In this document: positions 8,440 to 17,006 of the stretch, in pieces
How positions within the stretch are numbered: the stretch's first letter is position 1
Layout: each line of letters opens with the position of its first letter
NCBI GenBank assembly: GCA_964399535.1
Contig: CAYNRE010000046.1
Location: 1-64,000 of the forward strand
Direction: 5' to 3'
Source of the DNA: CAYNRE01 sp964399535
GTDB lineage: Bacteria; Planctomycetota; Planctomycetia; Pirellulales; CAYNRE01
Length of the DNA stretch: 64,000 bases
The notes under the pieces: generated by a model
What the model saw: the letters and a program-made list of their open reading frames with translations, nothing else
Databases searched by the model: none
What the model was told of the DNA's origin: nothing
Program-made: the position numbers and the translations under genes

Positions 8440-10377
8440 ATGAGCGTTTGGAGAAATCGTTTTCGGAAGGCTACGACCGTTCGCCCGACCCTGGGGGTCG
8501 CGGCGTTGGGCGTAGCCCTGGTTGTCGCGCCCTGGCTGGGGGCCGCGCCACTGCCGAACGAAGATGATCCGATGCTGGCCGCCGAGGCGTTGCCGCCGGA
8601 CATGTCCTCGGGACCGAGCCTGGGCGCGCTTCCCACGGCCGAACCGGCGGCAGACAGCGACGCCCCGGCAGGAACCGACGACGCCCCGGCCGATGCCGAT
8701 GGCGCCCCGGCCGATGCCGACGACGCCGATCAGGCAGAGCCGTCGGAAACCCCGTCCGACGACCGGTCGGATGGAGCGAGCCCCGAAGCTTCCCCACCGA
8801 CGGAGGAGGGCGCTTCGGAAACCCCCGCCGACCGCTCGGGCGATGTCGGCGCGGTGCCCGGCGAGGCGGGCGACCTCGAAGGCGAGGAAGGATCGACGGA
8901 GATCACGATCAGCGACGCCGATCCCGACGCCGATGCTGTTTCAGATTCCGAAGTGCGGATTGCCGACGGCCCGGCCGTGTCGGAGAACCCGCCAGCCACG
9001 GCGGCGCCGCAGCCCTTGGATCGACCCGGGGTGGACAAGGCCACTCTGCCGCCGCTCAGCGACGAGCTGCTGGCCCTGCGCAACCAGGTACGGCAGGCGC
9101 TGGCCCAGCAGTTTCGCAATCGACTTAACACGCGCGACCATAACCCCTGGGAGATGATGCACGGCGTCATCGCCTACGGTGTGCACGCGCAGGTTCTCCG
9201 GGGGGGAACCTCGGGCGACCCGGTCAACGCCATCTCGTACTTGTCGATCAACGGCGCCTGCCACGGAATCGACCTGCTGCACCTCGATCCCCAGGGGCGC
9301 CTGCGGGCACGCAAGGGGCTGTACGTGCAGGGGCACGACGGCCAGCTGCTGGCCATTTTGGCCCAGTGCCACGTGCCGGCCGACTACCCGATCTCGGTCC
9401 AGGGGCGCTCGTTCACTGTCCGTGATTTGGTGCGTTCGGAAATGGAAACCTGTCAGACGAACACCGAGCTGACGTTTAAGCTGATCAGCCTTGCACACTA
9501 TCTGCATACCGACGACACCTGGCAGGACGAGCAGGGGGGAGAGTGGTCGATTCCCCGGTTGATCCAGGAAGAGATTCGCCAGCCGATTCTCAAAGTGGCC
9601 GCCTGCGGCGGTACGCACCGCTTGATGGGGCTGATTTACGCGGTCCAAAAGCGCATCCAGCACGGCCGGCCGATCGAGGGGCAATTCAAGCGGGCCCTGA
9701 CTTACACGCAGGACTACCAGAAGTATGCCTTTGCCCTGCAGAACCCCGATGGCAGCTTCAGCACCAAGTGGTTCGAACGCCCTGAAAACAAGCCGGACGT
9801 GGACCGCAAATTAAAGACCAGCGGCCACATCATTGAATGGCTCTCCTACTCGCTTCCCGACGAGCAACTTACCGACCCGCGAATGATTCGGGCCGTGAAT
9901 TTCCTCTCGGGTATCTTGGTGCGAGAGCCTGGCCGAGCGTGGGAGATCGGGCCCAAGGGGCACGCCCTGCACGCCCTGCGCATCTACGATCGGCGGCTGT
10001 TCAAGCCGTACGACGCGCGCTCGGCCGACTCGGAAGCCGCGCCGGTGGCCCAAGGCGAACCAGGCGACGAGGCGGAAAGGTCGCCGAACTCGGAGGGGGG
10101 CGTGGCCAGCCAGCCAGCGGCCACCGAGCCGACGGCAACCGCCACCATGCCGACGACCCCGGCGACGCGACGGGGGGCGAAACCCGTGCCGCTCGACGAT
10201 CGCGAGGGACGCTTGCCGCCGTTCGATTCGTTGCCCGATGAAGCCGACACCAGCTTCGATCACGCCGCTCGCGTGCGAGCCGCGGAGGCGGCCGAGGCCA
10301 TCGATGCCCGGCCACGTAGCTCGACCGTCCGCTTGCGAGAAGCGCCGCAGACCGTCGCGCCGCCCAAGGTGCGGTAG
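8440..10377 (+). CDS. secreted protein of unknown function with alpha/alpha-toroid-like domain
   Basis: Protein of 645 aa, not recognised as a named family. Residues 1-37 are a signal peptide or anchor (RFRKATTVRPTLGVAALGVALVVAPWLGA). Residues about 45-205 are low-complexity and rich in Asp, Ala, Pro, Glu and Ser. Residues about 210-525 form a globular helical part with GACHGIDLL, ILAQCHVPADYPI, HYLHTDDTWQ, ACGGTHRLMGLIYA and ALQNPDGSFSTKWF. The QNPDGSF element resembles repeats of alpha/alpha-toroid proteins (terpene cyclase or alpha-2-macroglobulin thioester-domain folds), but no catalytic motif is visible. The C-terminal 120 residues are again low-complexity. Exported to periplasm or surface by inference. 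Confidence 0.7.
   Translation: MSVWRNRFRKATTVRPTLGVAALGVALVVAPWLGAAPLPNEDDPMLAAEALPPDMSSGPSLGALPTAEPAADSDAPAGTDDAPADADGAPADADDADQAEPSETPSDDRSDGASPEASPPTEEGASETPADRSGDVGAVPGEAGDLEGEEGSTEITISDADPDADAVSDSEVRIADGPAVSENPPATAAPQPLDRPGVDKATLPPLSDELLALRNQVRQALAQQFRNRLNTRDHNPWEMMHGVIAYGVHAQVLRGGTSGDPVNAISYLSINGACHGIDLLHLDPQGRLRARKGLYVQGHDGQLLAILAQCHVPADYPISVQGRSFTVRDLVRSEMETCQTNTELTFKLISLAHYLHTDDTWQDEQGGEWSIPRLIQEEIRQPILKVAACGGTHRLMGLIYAVQKRIQHGRPIEGQFKRALTYTQDYQKYAFALQNPDGSFSTKWFERPENKPDVDRKLKTSGHIIEWLSYSLPDEQLTDPRMIRAVNFLSGILVREPGRAWEIGPKGHALHALRIYDRRLFKPYDARSADSEAAPVAQGEPGDEAERSPNSEGGVASQPAATEPTATATMPTTPATRRGAKPVPLDDREGRLPPFDSLPDEADTSFDHAARVRAAEAAEAIDARPRSSTVRLREAPQTVAPPKVR
8682..8720 (+). repeat. 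21-bp direct repeat inside the low-complexity coding region
   Basis: CGCCCCGGCCGATGCCGA occurs at 8682-8699 and 8703-8720, period 21 nt, encoding APADADGAPADAD. It lies in the acidic linker of the secreted protein and probably expands or contracts by slippage. Confidence 0.8.
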
Positions 10378-10634
10378 GCCCCGGCCGCCGGAAATCTCAA
10401 GGCCCCAGGGTGGCAACGTCCCTCGCTGCTGGGGGCGCTAGTGGCGGTGGCCCGGTTCGCGCCGGCAAGCTCTTGGGCCCTCTTTGGCCAACGGTCGATT
10501 TGCCCTTGTTGCGCGGGCTAGGGTGCCCCCGCTTCGCTACGGGCTCGGTGAAAAAACCGGCCAGGGGGCCGTGGCTGACCAAGGTGGCTGACCAAGGGTA
10601 TGGGCGGCGCCACGAGCGATTACAATGGTTGGCA

Positions 10635-13600
10635 ATGCCCAAACGCCGGTTGCCCGAGCGCGCGACGGTCGCAGAGAGGCTCAGTTTCGTGGTGAACCTG
10701 AAGGTTGCTCAGTTCGTACGACGCGGGCATGCGGCTCCCTGGGCGCGCCACATCGCCCCGGCTTGGCGGGTCGCTTTCCGCATGGCTCTTGGGGGGCTCG
10801 TGTTGGGCGGAGCGGTGCTCGGGGGAAGGCCGCGGCAGGCTTGCGGCGAGGAAGGCTCGCCTGACTTGGAATTGGCCGGCCGAGCCGTGGCGCTGTTGCG
10901 CGAGCGTTGCCAGGCCTGTCATGGCGCCGAGCTGCGCGAGGGGGGGCTGCGGCTCGACAGCCGCGCGGCGGCCCTGGCCGGCGGAGACGGCGGCGCGGCG
11001 GTGGTGCCCGGCCAGGTGGAAGCGAGCCCGCTTTGGCAGCGCGTAACGGCCGACGATCCGGCCCAGCGGATGCCTCAAGACGAGGCGCCGCTGAGCGAGG
11101 CAGAACGAGACGTGTTGCGCGGCTGGATTGCCTCGGGGGCCGCCTGGCCTTTCGACTCGGTCGAGCCCGCCGCCGCGCGGCACTGGGCATTCGAACCGCT
11201 GGCCGCGGTGGAGGTGCCCGAGCCGGCCTTTCCGGACCTGGCCCGCAACCCGATCGACGCCTTTGTTCAGGCGCGTTTGGCCGCCGAGTCGCTACGGCCC
11301 GCCCCCGAGGCGGATCGTGCCACGCTGCTGAGCCGGTTATCGCTCGACCTAATTGGTTTGCCCCCCAGCCCCGACGAGTTGGCGGCGTTCCAGGTCGATA
11401 CCTCGGCCGAAGCCTATGAGCGACAGGTCGATCGGCTGCTGGCTTCTCCCCATTATGGCGAGCGTTGGGCTCGGCGTTGGCTCGACCTGGCCCGCTACGC
11501 CGACACCAACGGCTATGAGAAAGACCGCCCCCGGTCGATTTGGCCCTATCGCGATTGGGTGATCCAGGCGCTGAACGACGATCTGCCGTTCGACCGGTTT
11601 ACCGTGGCCCAGTTGGCGGGCGACTTGCTGCCGGGAGCGACGCCGTCGGAGCGGATCGCCACGGGGTTTCACCGCAACACGATGGTCAACGAGGAGGGGG
11701 GCATCGACGTCGAGGAGTTTCGCCATGCGGCGATCGTCGACCGGGTGGCCACCTCCGCCACGGTTTGGCTGGGGCTGACGCTCGGCTGCGCGCAGTGCCA
11801 CTCGCACAAGTACGACCCGCTCAGCCAGCGGGAGTACTACGCAATGTTCGCCTTTTTCAACAACGTCGACGAGCCCGAATGCGAGGTTCCCGATCCCCAG
11901 ATCGCCGCCCAGCGCGAGCCCATCCTGCGGCAAATTGCCGAGGCCGAGGCGAGCTTGTCCGAGCGGTTGCCGCTTCCCGCCGAGTTGGCCGGCGCGGGGG
12001 ATGAAGAAGTCGCGCGGCGCAACTATTGGCAACAGCGCCAGGCGGCGTGGGAGGCCGAAATGGCGGCCCGGGCGGTGCCCTGGCAAATCGTGGCCCCCAC
12101 CCAGGTGCGATCGCTAGGGGGGGCCACGCTCACGGTCGAGCCCGATGGCTCGGTGCTGGCCACCGGCGACAAGCCGAACTTCGACACCTATGTCGTCGAA
12201 CTGGAAACACCTCTCGAGCAGATTACCGCGCTGCGCCTGGAAGCGCTGCCGCACGCCAGCTTGCCGCTGGGGGGACCGGGGCGGGCACCGCTGTTCGAGG
12301 ACGGCAATTTCTTTCTGAGCGAACTGACGGTCGAGGCCTGGCCCCCAGGCGATGCCAGTGAAGCGGCGGCCCGCGGTGAAGGCCGAGACGGCGAGGACTC
12401 GGGCGAGCCGCTGCCGATTGCCGAGGCGACGCAAAGCTACGCCGCCAGCGGCCGCGAGGCCGCGCTGGCGATCGACGGCCGGCTGGATACCGGCTGGACC
12501 GTGGCGGGCCAGATCGGCCGGGCCCACCAGGCCGTATTTCGCTTCGGGCAAAGCGTGCGGCACGCGGGCGGAACGCGGTTACGGATTACGCTGACGCAGC
12601 AATACATCCACCAACTTACACTGGGCCGGTTTCGGCTCTCGCTGAGCGGCGCCGAGGGCGAGATTCGGGCCTCGGGACTGACGGCCGAGCCAGAGGCGGC
12701 CCTGCTCGTGCCCGCCGATGCGCGAACCGAGCAACAGCGCAGCGAATTGCGGAGGGCTTTTCTGGCCCAAGTGCCCGAGCTGGCCGAGGCCCGTAAACAA
12801 ATCGACGAGTTGCGGGCCGGCCTGCCGCGCTTCGCGACCACGCTGGTGGTTGAAGAACGGCGGCCCGAACACGCGCGGCGAACCCAGGTATTTCACCGGG
12901 GGGATTTTTTACAGCCTCGACAAACGGTCGAGCCTGGGGTGCCGGCCGTGTTGCCGCCGCTCGCGGCCGACGCACCTCGCGATCGCCTGGCATTGGCTCG
13001 CTGGCTCGTCGATCCCGGACATCCGCTGGTTAGCCGAGTGACCGTGAATCGGCAATGGGAGGCGTTCTTCGGCCGCGGCCTGGTAAGCACACTCGACGAC
13101 TTCGGTACCCGGGGCGCTCGGCCGACGCACCCCGAGCTACTCGATTGGCTAGCCCGCCGGTTTATCGCCGACGGTTGGTCGCTCAAACGGCTCCATCGGC
13201 TGATCGTAACGAGCCACACCTACCGCCAGGCCTCGGCGGCTCGGCCCGAGTTAGCGCAGCGCGACCCGGCCAACGAGCTGCTGGCCCGCGGACCCCGCTT
13301 CCGGCTCGACGCGGAATTGATCCGCGACCGGGCCTTGGCGGTCAGTGGGCTATTGAACCGGCGAATTGGTGGGCCGAGCGTATTTCCGCCACAGCCGCCG
13401 GGCGTTTCCGAGCTGGCCTACGGCGATGTTCCCTGGCCTACCGATACCGGCCCGAACCGCTACCGGCGGGGACTGTATACCTACGCCAAGCGGACCAGCC
13501 CTTACGCCACGGCCATGTTGTTCGATGGTCCGACGGGCGAAACCTGTTTGGCCCGCCGCGAGCGGAGCAACACGCCGCTACAGGCACTCACGCTATTGAA

Positions 13601-14033
13601 CGACACGGTCTTTGTCGAAGCGGCCCAGGCACTGGGGCGCTGGGCCGCCGATCAAACCGATCCAGCCGAACTGGAGGGCGAGGCGGTCGATTCCTCCCCG
13701 GCCCCGCGCGCCTCGCTGGTCGCCGCCACCGACCTCCGGCGGCTTTTTTCCCAGATTTTGTCCCGTCCGGCCGAGGCCGACGAGCTCGCCGCGCTCGAGG
13801 TATTCTGCCACGAGCAGGTGCGGCGGTTGCTCGCGGGAGAGTTGTCGGCCGGTGAACTGCTGGGAGCGTCGCCCGAGCAGGCCGCTTCGAAGGCTGGCGA
13901 ATCGGACACCGCCGGTGCGGAGCACCAGGACACCGCCGGCTCGGGCGATCGGCTGCGATCGGTGCGGCAGGCAGCGCTGATTCTTTCGGCCCGGGCGCTG
14001 CTGAATCTCGACGAGTTCATCTGCCGGGAATAA
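10635..14033 (+). CDS. PSD1 family cytochrome-like protein (PSCyt1-PSCyt2-PSD1), copy 1
   Basis: Large exported protein characteristic of planctomycetes; family members have planctomycete cytochrome c (PSCyt1), DUF1549 (PSCyt2) and DUF1553 (PSD1) domains in that order. Seen with ATG 10635 (1132 aa): a basic N-terminus and hydrophobic stretch ending near residue 70, heme-type motif CQACH near residue 92, the DUF1549 core (SPHYGERWARRWLDLARYAD), a second CxxCH motif CAQCH at 385-389, a variable middle, and the DUF1553 part (DPGHPLVSRVTVNRQWEAFFGRG; ARRERSNTPLQALTLLNDTVF). ATG 10782 would also leave a signal peptide. It is followed after 12 nt by a DUF1501 gene, its usual partner. The role is unproven; a redox protein or one acting on complex carbohydrates is often suggested. 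Confidence 0.88.
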   Translation: MPKRRLPERATVAERLSFVVNLKVAQFVRRGHAAPWARHIAPAWRVAFRMALGGLVLGGAVLGGRPRQACGEEGSPDLELAGRAVALLRERCQACHGAELREGGLRLDSRAAALAGGDGGAAVVPGQVEASPLWQRVTADDPAQRMPQDEAPLSEAERDVLRGWIASGAAWPFDSVEPAAARHWAFEPLAAVEVPEPAFPDLARNPIDAFVQARLAAESLRPAPEADRATLLSRLSLDLIGLPPSPDELAAFQVDTSAEAYERQVDRLLASPHYGERWARRWLDLARYADTNGYEKDRPRSIWPYRDWVIQALNDDLPFDRFTVAQLAGDLLPGATPSERIATGFHRNTMVNEEGGIDVEEFRHAAIVDRVATSATVWLGLTLGCAQCHSHKYDPLSQREYYAMFAFFNNVDEPECEVPDPQIAAQREPILRQIAEAEASLSERLPLPAELAGAGDEEVARRNYWQQRQAAWEAEMAARAVPWQIVAPTQVRSLGGATLTVEPDGSVLATGDKPNFDTYVVELETPLEQITALRLEALPHASLPLGGPGRAPLFEDGNFFLSELTVEAWPPGDASEAAARGEGRDGEDSGEPLPIAEATQSYAASGREAALAIDGRLDTGWTVAGQIGRAHQAVFRFGQSVRHAGGTRLRITLTQQYIHQLTLGRFRLSLSGAEGEIRASGLTAEPEAALLVPADARTEQQRSELRRAFLAQVPELAEARKQIDELRAGLPRFATTLVVEERRPEHARRTQVFHRGDFLQPRQTVEPGVPAVLPPLAADAPRDRLALARWLVDPGHPLVSRVTVNRQWEAFFGRGLVSTLDDFGTRGARPTHPELLDWLARRFIADGWSLKRLHRLIVTSHTYRQASAARPELAQRDPANELLARGPRFRLDAELIRDRALAVSGLLNRRIGGPSVFPPQPPGVSELAYGDVPWPTDTGPNRYRRGLYTYAKRTSPYATAMLFDGPTGETCLARRERSNTPLQALTLLNDTVFVEAAQALGRWAADQTDPAELEGEAVDSSPAPRASLVAATDLRRLFSQILSRPAEADELAALEVFCHEQVRRLLAGELSAGELLGASPEQAASKAGESDTAGAEHQDTAGSGDRLRSVRQAALILSARALLNLDEFICRE

Positions 14034-14045
14034 AGGCTAATTCAA

Positions 14046-15518
14046 GTGCGATACCTGGCACCCGAGAATGAAGCATTGCGGGCTCTCACCCGTCGGCAGC
14101 TGTTCGGCGAGTGTGGCGTGGGGGTGGGCAAGGTCGCCCTGGCCTGTTTGTTGTCCGAAGGAGGGCGACCCGCCTTGGCGGGCACCGACCGTCGCGAAGC
14201 CGCGCCGTCGCAGCCCTCCGATCCGCTGGCACCTCGCTCGCCTCATTTCGCTCCGCGGGCTAGTCGGGTAATTCAGTTGTTCATGGCCGGAGCCCCCAGC
14301 CAGCTCGACCTGTTCGATTACAAGCCTTTGCTGGTTGAGCGCGACGGGCAGCCGGTTCCGCCCGAGGTGGTTAAAGATCAGCGGTACGCGTTCATACAGC
14401 GGGACGCGGCGCTGCTGGCGCCGCGCTTTAAGTTTGCCCGGCACGGCCAATCGGGGGCCGAACTGTCGGAAATGTTGCCGCACCTGGCCGGCGTGGTCGA
14501 CGAGTTGGCCATTGTCAGGTCGGTTACCACCGATCAGTTCAATCACGCACCGGCCCAGATTTTTTTCAATACGGGAAGCGGGTTGCCCGGGCGGCCGTCG
14601 ATCGGGGCTTGGACCACCTATGGGCTGGGGAGCGAGGCCGACGACCTGCCCGCCTTCGTCGTGTTGGCCACCGGAGGTGGAACCAGCGGCGGAACCGCCA
14701 ACTTCTCCAGCGGTTTTCTCCCCACCGTGTATGCCGGTGTGCCGCTGCGCAGTTCGGGCGACCCGATTTTGAACGTGGCGAGCCCCCGCGGAATTGATCG
14801 GCGCGCCCAGCGCGACACCCTCGACCTGGTGGGGCGGCTGAATCAGCACCACTACCAACGCCTGGGCGATCCGGAGATTCTGACCCGGATGGCGGCCTAC
14901 GAGATGGCGTATCGCCTGCAAACCCGGGCCCCGGAGCTGATGGACCTGTCGGCGGAGCCGGCGCATGTGCTCGATGATTATGGGGTGAAGCCCGGCGAGG
15001 GGTCGTTCGCCGCTAATTGCCTGCTGGCGCGGCGGTTGGTCGAGCGTGGGGTTCGATTCGTGAGCGTGTATCACAACGGCTGGGATCATCACAGCGACGT
15101 GGCGGGAGGACTGAAAGCCCAATGCGGGCAGACCGATCAGGCCTCGGCGGCGCTGGTGCGCGACCTGAAGCGGTTGGGTCTGCTCAACGAAACGCTGGTG
15201 ATTTGGGGTGGCGAGTTCGGCCGCACGCCCATGGTAGAGTCGAACGCGTCGCTAGGGCGCAGCCTGGGCCGCGACCATCATCCCCAGGCCTTCACCATGT
15301 GGCTTGCCGGCGGCGGCATTCGGCCCGGAATTACGCTGGGCAAGACCGACGAAATCGGCTTTCACACGGTCGAGGATCCTGTCCACGTCCACGACTTGCA
15401 GGCCACCTTGCTGCACTTGTTGGGGCTCGACCACGAGCGGCTCACCTTTACCCACCAGGGCCGCGACTTCCGGCTGACCGATGTGCACGGCAACGTGGTT
15501 CGTCCGCTTCTTGCCTGA
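14046..15518 (+). CDS. DUF1501 family protein, copy 1 (intact)
   Basis: Exported protein of 490 aa with an alkaline-phosphatase/sulfatase-like fold, nearly always encoded beside PSD1 proteins in planctomycetes; activity undefined. The N-terminus (LTRRQLFGECGVGVGKVALACLL) has a twin-arginine-like signal. Family segments seen: VIQLFMAGAPSQLDLFDYKP, PHLAGVVDELAIVRS, FNHAPAQIF, NGWDHHSDV, LVIWGGEFGRTPMVE, GRDHHPQAFTMWLAGGG and the C-terminal HDLQATLLHLLGLDHERLT. GTG at 14046 is the only start that keeps the signal; the ATG at 14068 is out of frame. It starts 12 nt after the PSD1 stop, so they are co-transcribed. Confidence 0.9.
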   Translation: MRYLAPENEALRALTRRQLFGECGVGVGKVALACLLSEGGRPALAGTDRREAAPSQPSDPLAPRSPHFAPRASRVIQLFMAGAPSQLDLFDYKPLLVERDGQPVPPEVVKDQRYAFIQRDAALLAPRFKFARHGQSGAELSEMLPHLAGVVDELAIVRSVTTDQFNHAPAQIFFNTGSGLPGRPSIGAWTTYGLGSEADDLPAFVVLATGGGTSGGTANFSSGFLPTVYAGVPLRSSGDPILNVASPRGIDRRAQRDTLDLVGRLNQHHYQRLGDPEILTRMAAYEMAYRLQTRAPELMDLSAEPAHVLDDYGVKPGEGSFAANCLLARRLVERGVRFVSVYHNGWDHHSDVAGGLKAQCGQTDQASAALVRDLKRLGLLNETLVIWGGEFGRTPMVESNASLGRSLGRDHHPQAFTMWLAGGGIRPGITLGKTDEIGFHTVEDPVHVHDLQATLLHLLGLDHERLTFTHQGRDFRLTDVHGNVVRPLLA

Positions 15519-15642
15519 CACGGCCGGCTAGGGGTTGAACCGCCCCTGGGGGCCCTTGCCGGGGCCGGGTCGATCGGCGACAACACACGCAGTGCCTGCC
15601 CGGCGCTTGCCGCCGCCGAACCGCGAAGGAGCCTGGACCGCG

Positions 15643-16848
15643 ATGGACCTGCACGACTTGACCCGCACGCTGAAGCGAGCCAACGATTCGAAGATTGTCC
15701 TGCTGGTGGCCGACGGCCTGGGCGGTCTGCCACTGGAGGCCGACGGCCTGACCGAGCTCGAGACCGCCCGCACGCCCAATTTGGACGCCCTGGCCCGCCG
15801 AGCCGTGCAGGGGCTTTCCGTGCCGGTCCTGCCGGGCATCACCCCCGGTAGCGGCCCCGGGCATTTGGGCCTGTTTGGCTACGACCCACTCGAATACCAG
15901 ATTGGGCGCGGGGCGCTGGAAGCCACGGGAATTGGCATGGAGTTGCGCGCGGGCGACGTGGCCGCGCGGGGGAACTACTGCACGCTGGACGAGCAAGGGC
16001 TGATCGTCGACCGGCGCGCCGGGCGCATCCCCAGTTCCGAGAGTGCGCCCTTGGCCACGCGGCTGCGAGAAGTCAAGCTGCCGGGCGTGGAGGTGTTTGT
16101 CGAACCGGTGAAAGAGCACCGCTTCGTCGTGCTTTTTCGCGGCGAAGGGCTCGAAGGCCATGTGGCCGATACCGACCCGCAGGCCACGGGCGTGGCGCCG
16201 CTGGCGCCGCTGGCGGTTGAGCCTGGCAGCCAGCGCACCGCCGAGGTAGCCGCTGAATTCATCGCCCAGGCCCGCCGGATTCTGAAAAACGAGCCGAAAG
16301 CCAATGGGCTGACGCTGCGCGGGTTTTCCGCGCCGCCGCGGCTTCCCAGTTACGAAGAGGTGTATGGGCTGAAGGCGGCCGCGATCGCGGTATACCCGAT
16401 GTACAAGGGGCTAGCGCAGCTCGTCGGAATGAAGATCGTGGGGAAGCCCCAGACGCTTGCCGAGCAGGTCGACCTGCTCGAAGAGCAGTGGAGCCGGTTC
16501 GATTTCTTTTTCATTCACTTCAAGTACACCGACTCCACCGGCGAAGACGGCGATTTCGAGGCCAAGGTGCGGCGGATCGAAGAGTTGGATGGGATCATTC
16601 CCCGGATCATGGAACTGGGGCCCAGCGTGCTCATTGTCACCGGCGACCACAGCACGCCGAGCAAGCTGCGGAGCCATAGCTGGCACCCGGTGCCGACGCT
16701 GCTGGTGGCCGACTGCTGCCGGCCCGATCGCTGTCGAACCTTCGGCGAGCGGGAGGCCCTGGCCGGTGGCTTGGGGCAGTTTCCCGCCAAGTACCTGATG
16801 TCGTTGGCCTTGGCCCACGCCGGGCGCCTGGAAAAGTTTGGCGCCTGA
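15643..16848 (+). CDS. apgM: 2,3-bisphosphoglycerate-independent phosphoglycerate mutase (ApgM type)
   Basis: Interconverts 3- and 2-phosphoglycerate in glycolysis/gluconeogenesis without cofactor; the archaeal-type branch of the alkaline-phosphatase superfamily. At 401 aa it has normal family length. Seen: KIVLLVADGLGG (first metal-binding Asp), TPNLDALA, TPGSGPGHLGLFGYDP (nucleophile region), GRGALEATGIGM, HFKYTDSTGEDGD and TGDHSTPSKLRSHSWHPVP (second metal site). ATG 15643 is chosen over the open frame from 15535 because the family begins close to the KIVLLVADG strand and GAAGGA lies 13-18 nt upstream. It stands between the DUF1501 gene and the SGNH pair in the same direction but with gaps over 120 nt, so operon membership is uncertain. 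Confidence 0.93.
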   Translation: MDLHDLTRTLKRANDSKIVLLVADGLGGLPLEADGLTELETARTPNLDALARRAVQGLSVPVLPGITPGSGPGHLGLFGYDPLEYQIGRGALEATGIGMELRAGDVAARGNYCTLDEQGLIVDRRAGRIPSSESAPLATRLREVKLPGVEVFVEPVKEHRFVVLFRGEGLEGHVADTDPQATGVAPLAPLAVEPGSQRTAEVAAEFIAQARRILKNEPKANGLTLRGFSAPPRLPSYEEVYGLKAAAIAVYPMYKGLAQLVGMKIVGKPQTLAEQVDLLEEQWSRFDFFFIHFKYTDSTGEDGDFEAKVRRIEELDGIIPRIMELGPSVLIVTGDHSTPSKLRSHSWHPVPTLLVADCCRPDRCRTFGEREALAGGLGQFPAKYLMSLALAHAGRLEKFGA

Positions 16849-17006
16849 TCGGTCTGGCCTGGGTCGCCTGCGAACTGGCGGGCCTAGTGCTTGCCGATTG
16901 GGGGCCAGCAAGCACACTAGGGACAGGGCTTCCATCGCGGTCCCGGTGACGGTTGCGGGCGGTAGGTGGTCCAGGGGGGGCTGCGGGCGGGGCGGGGCGC
17001 CGTTGC

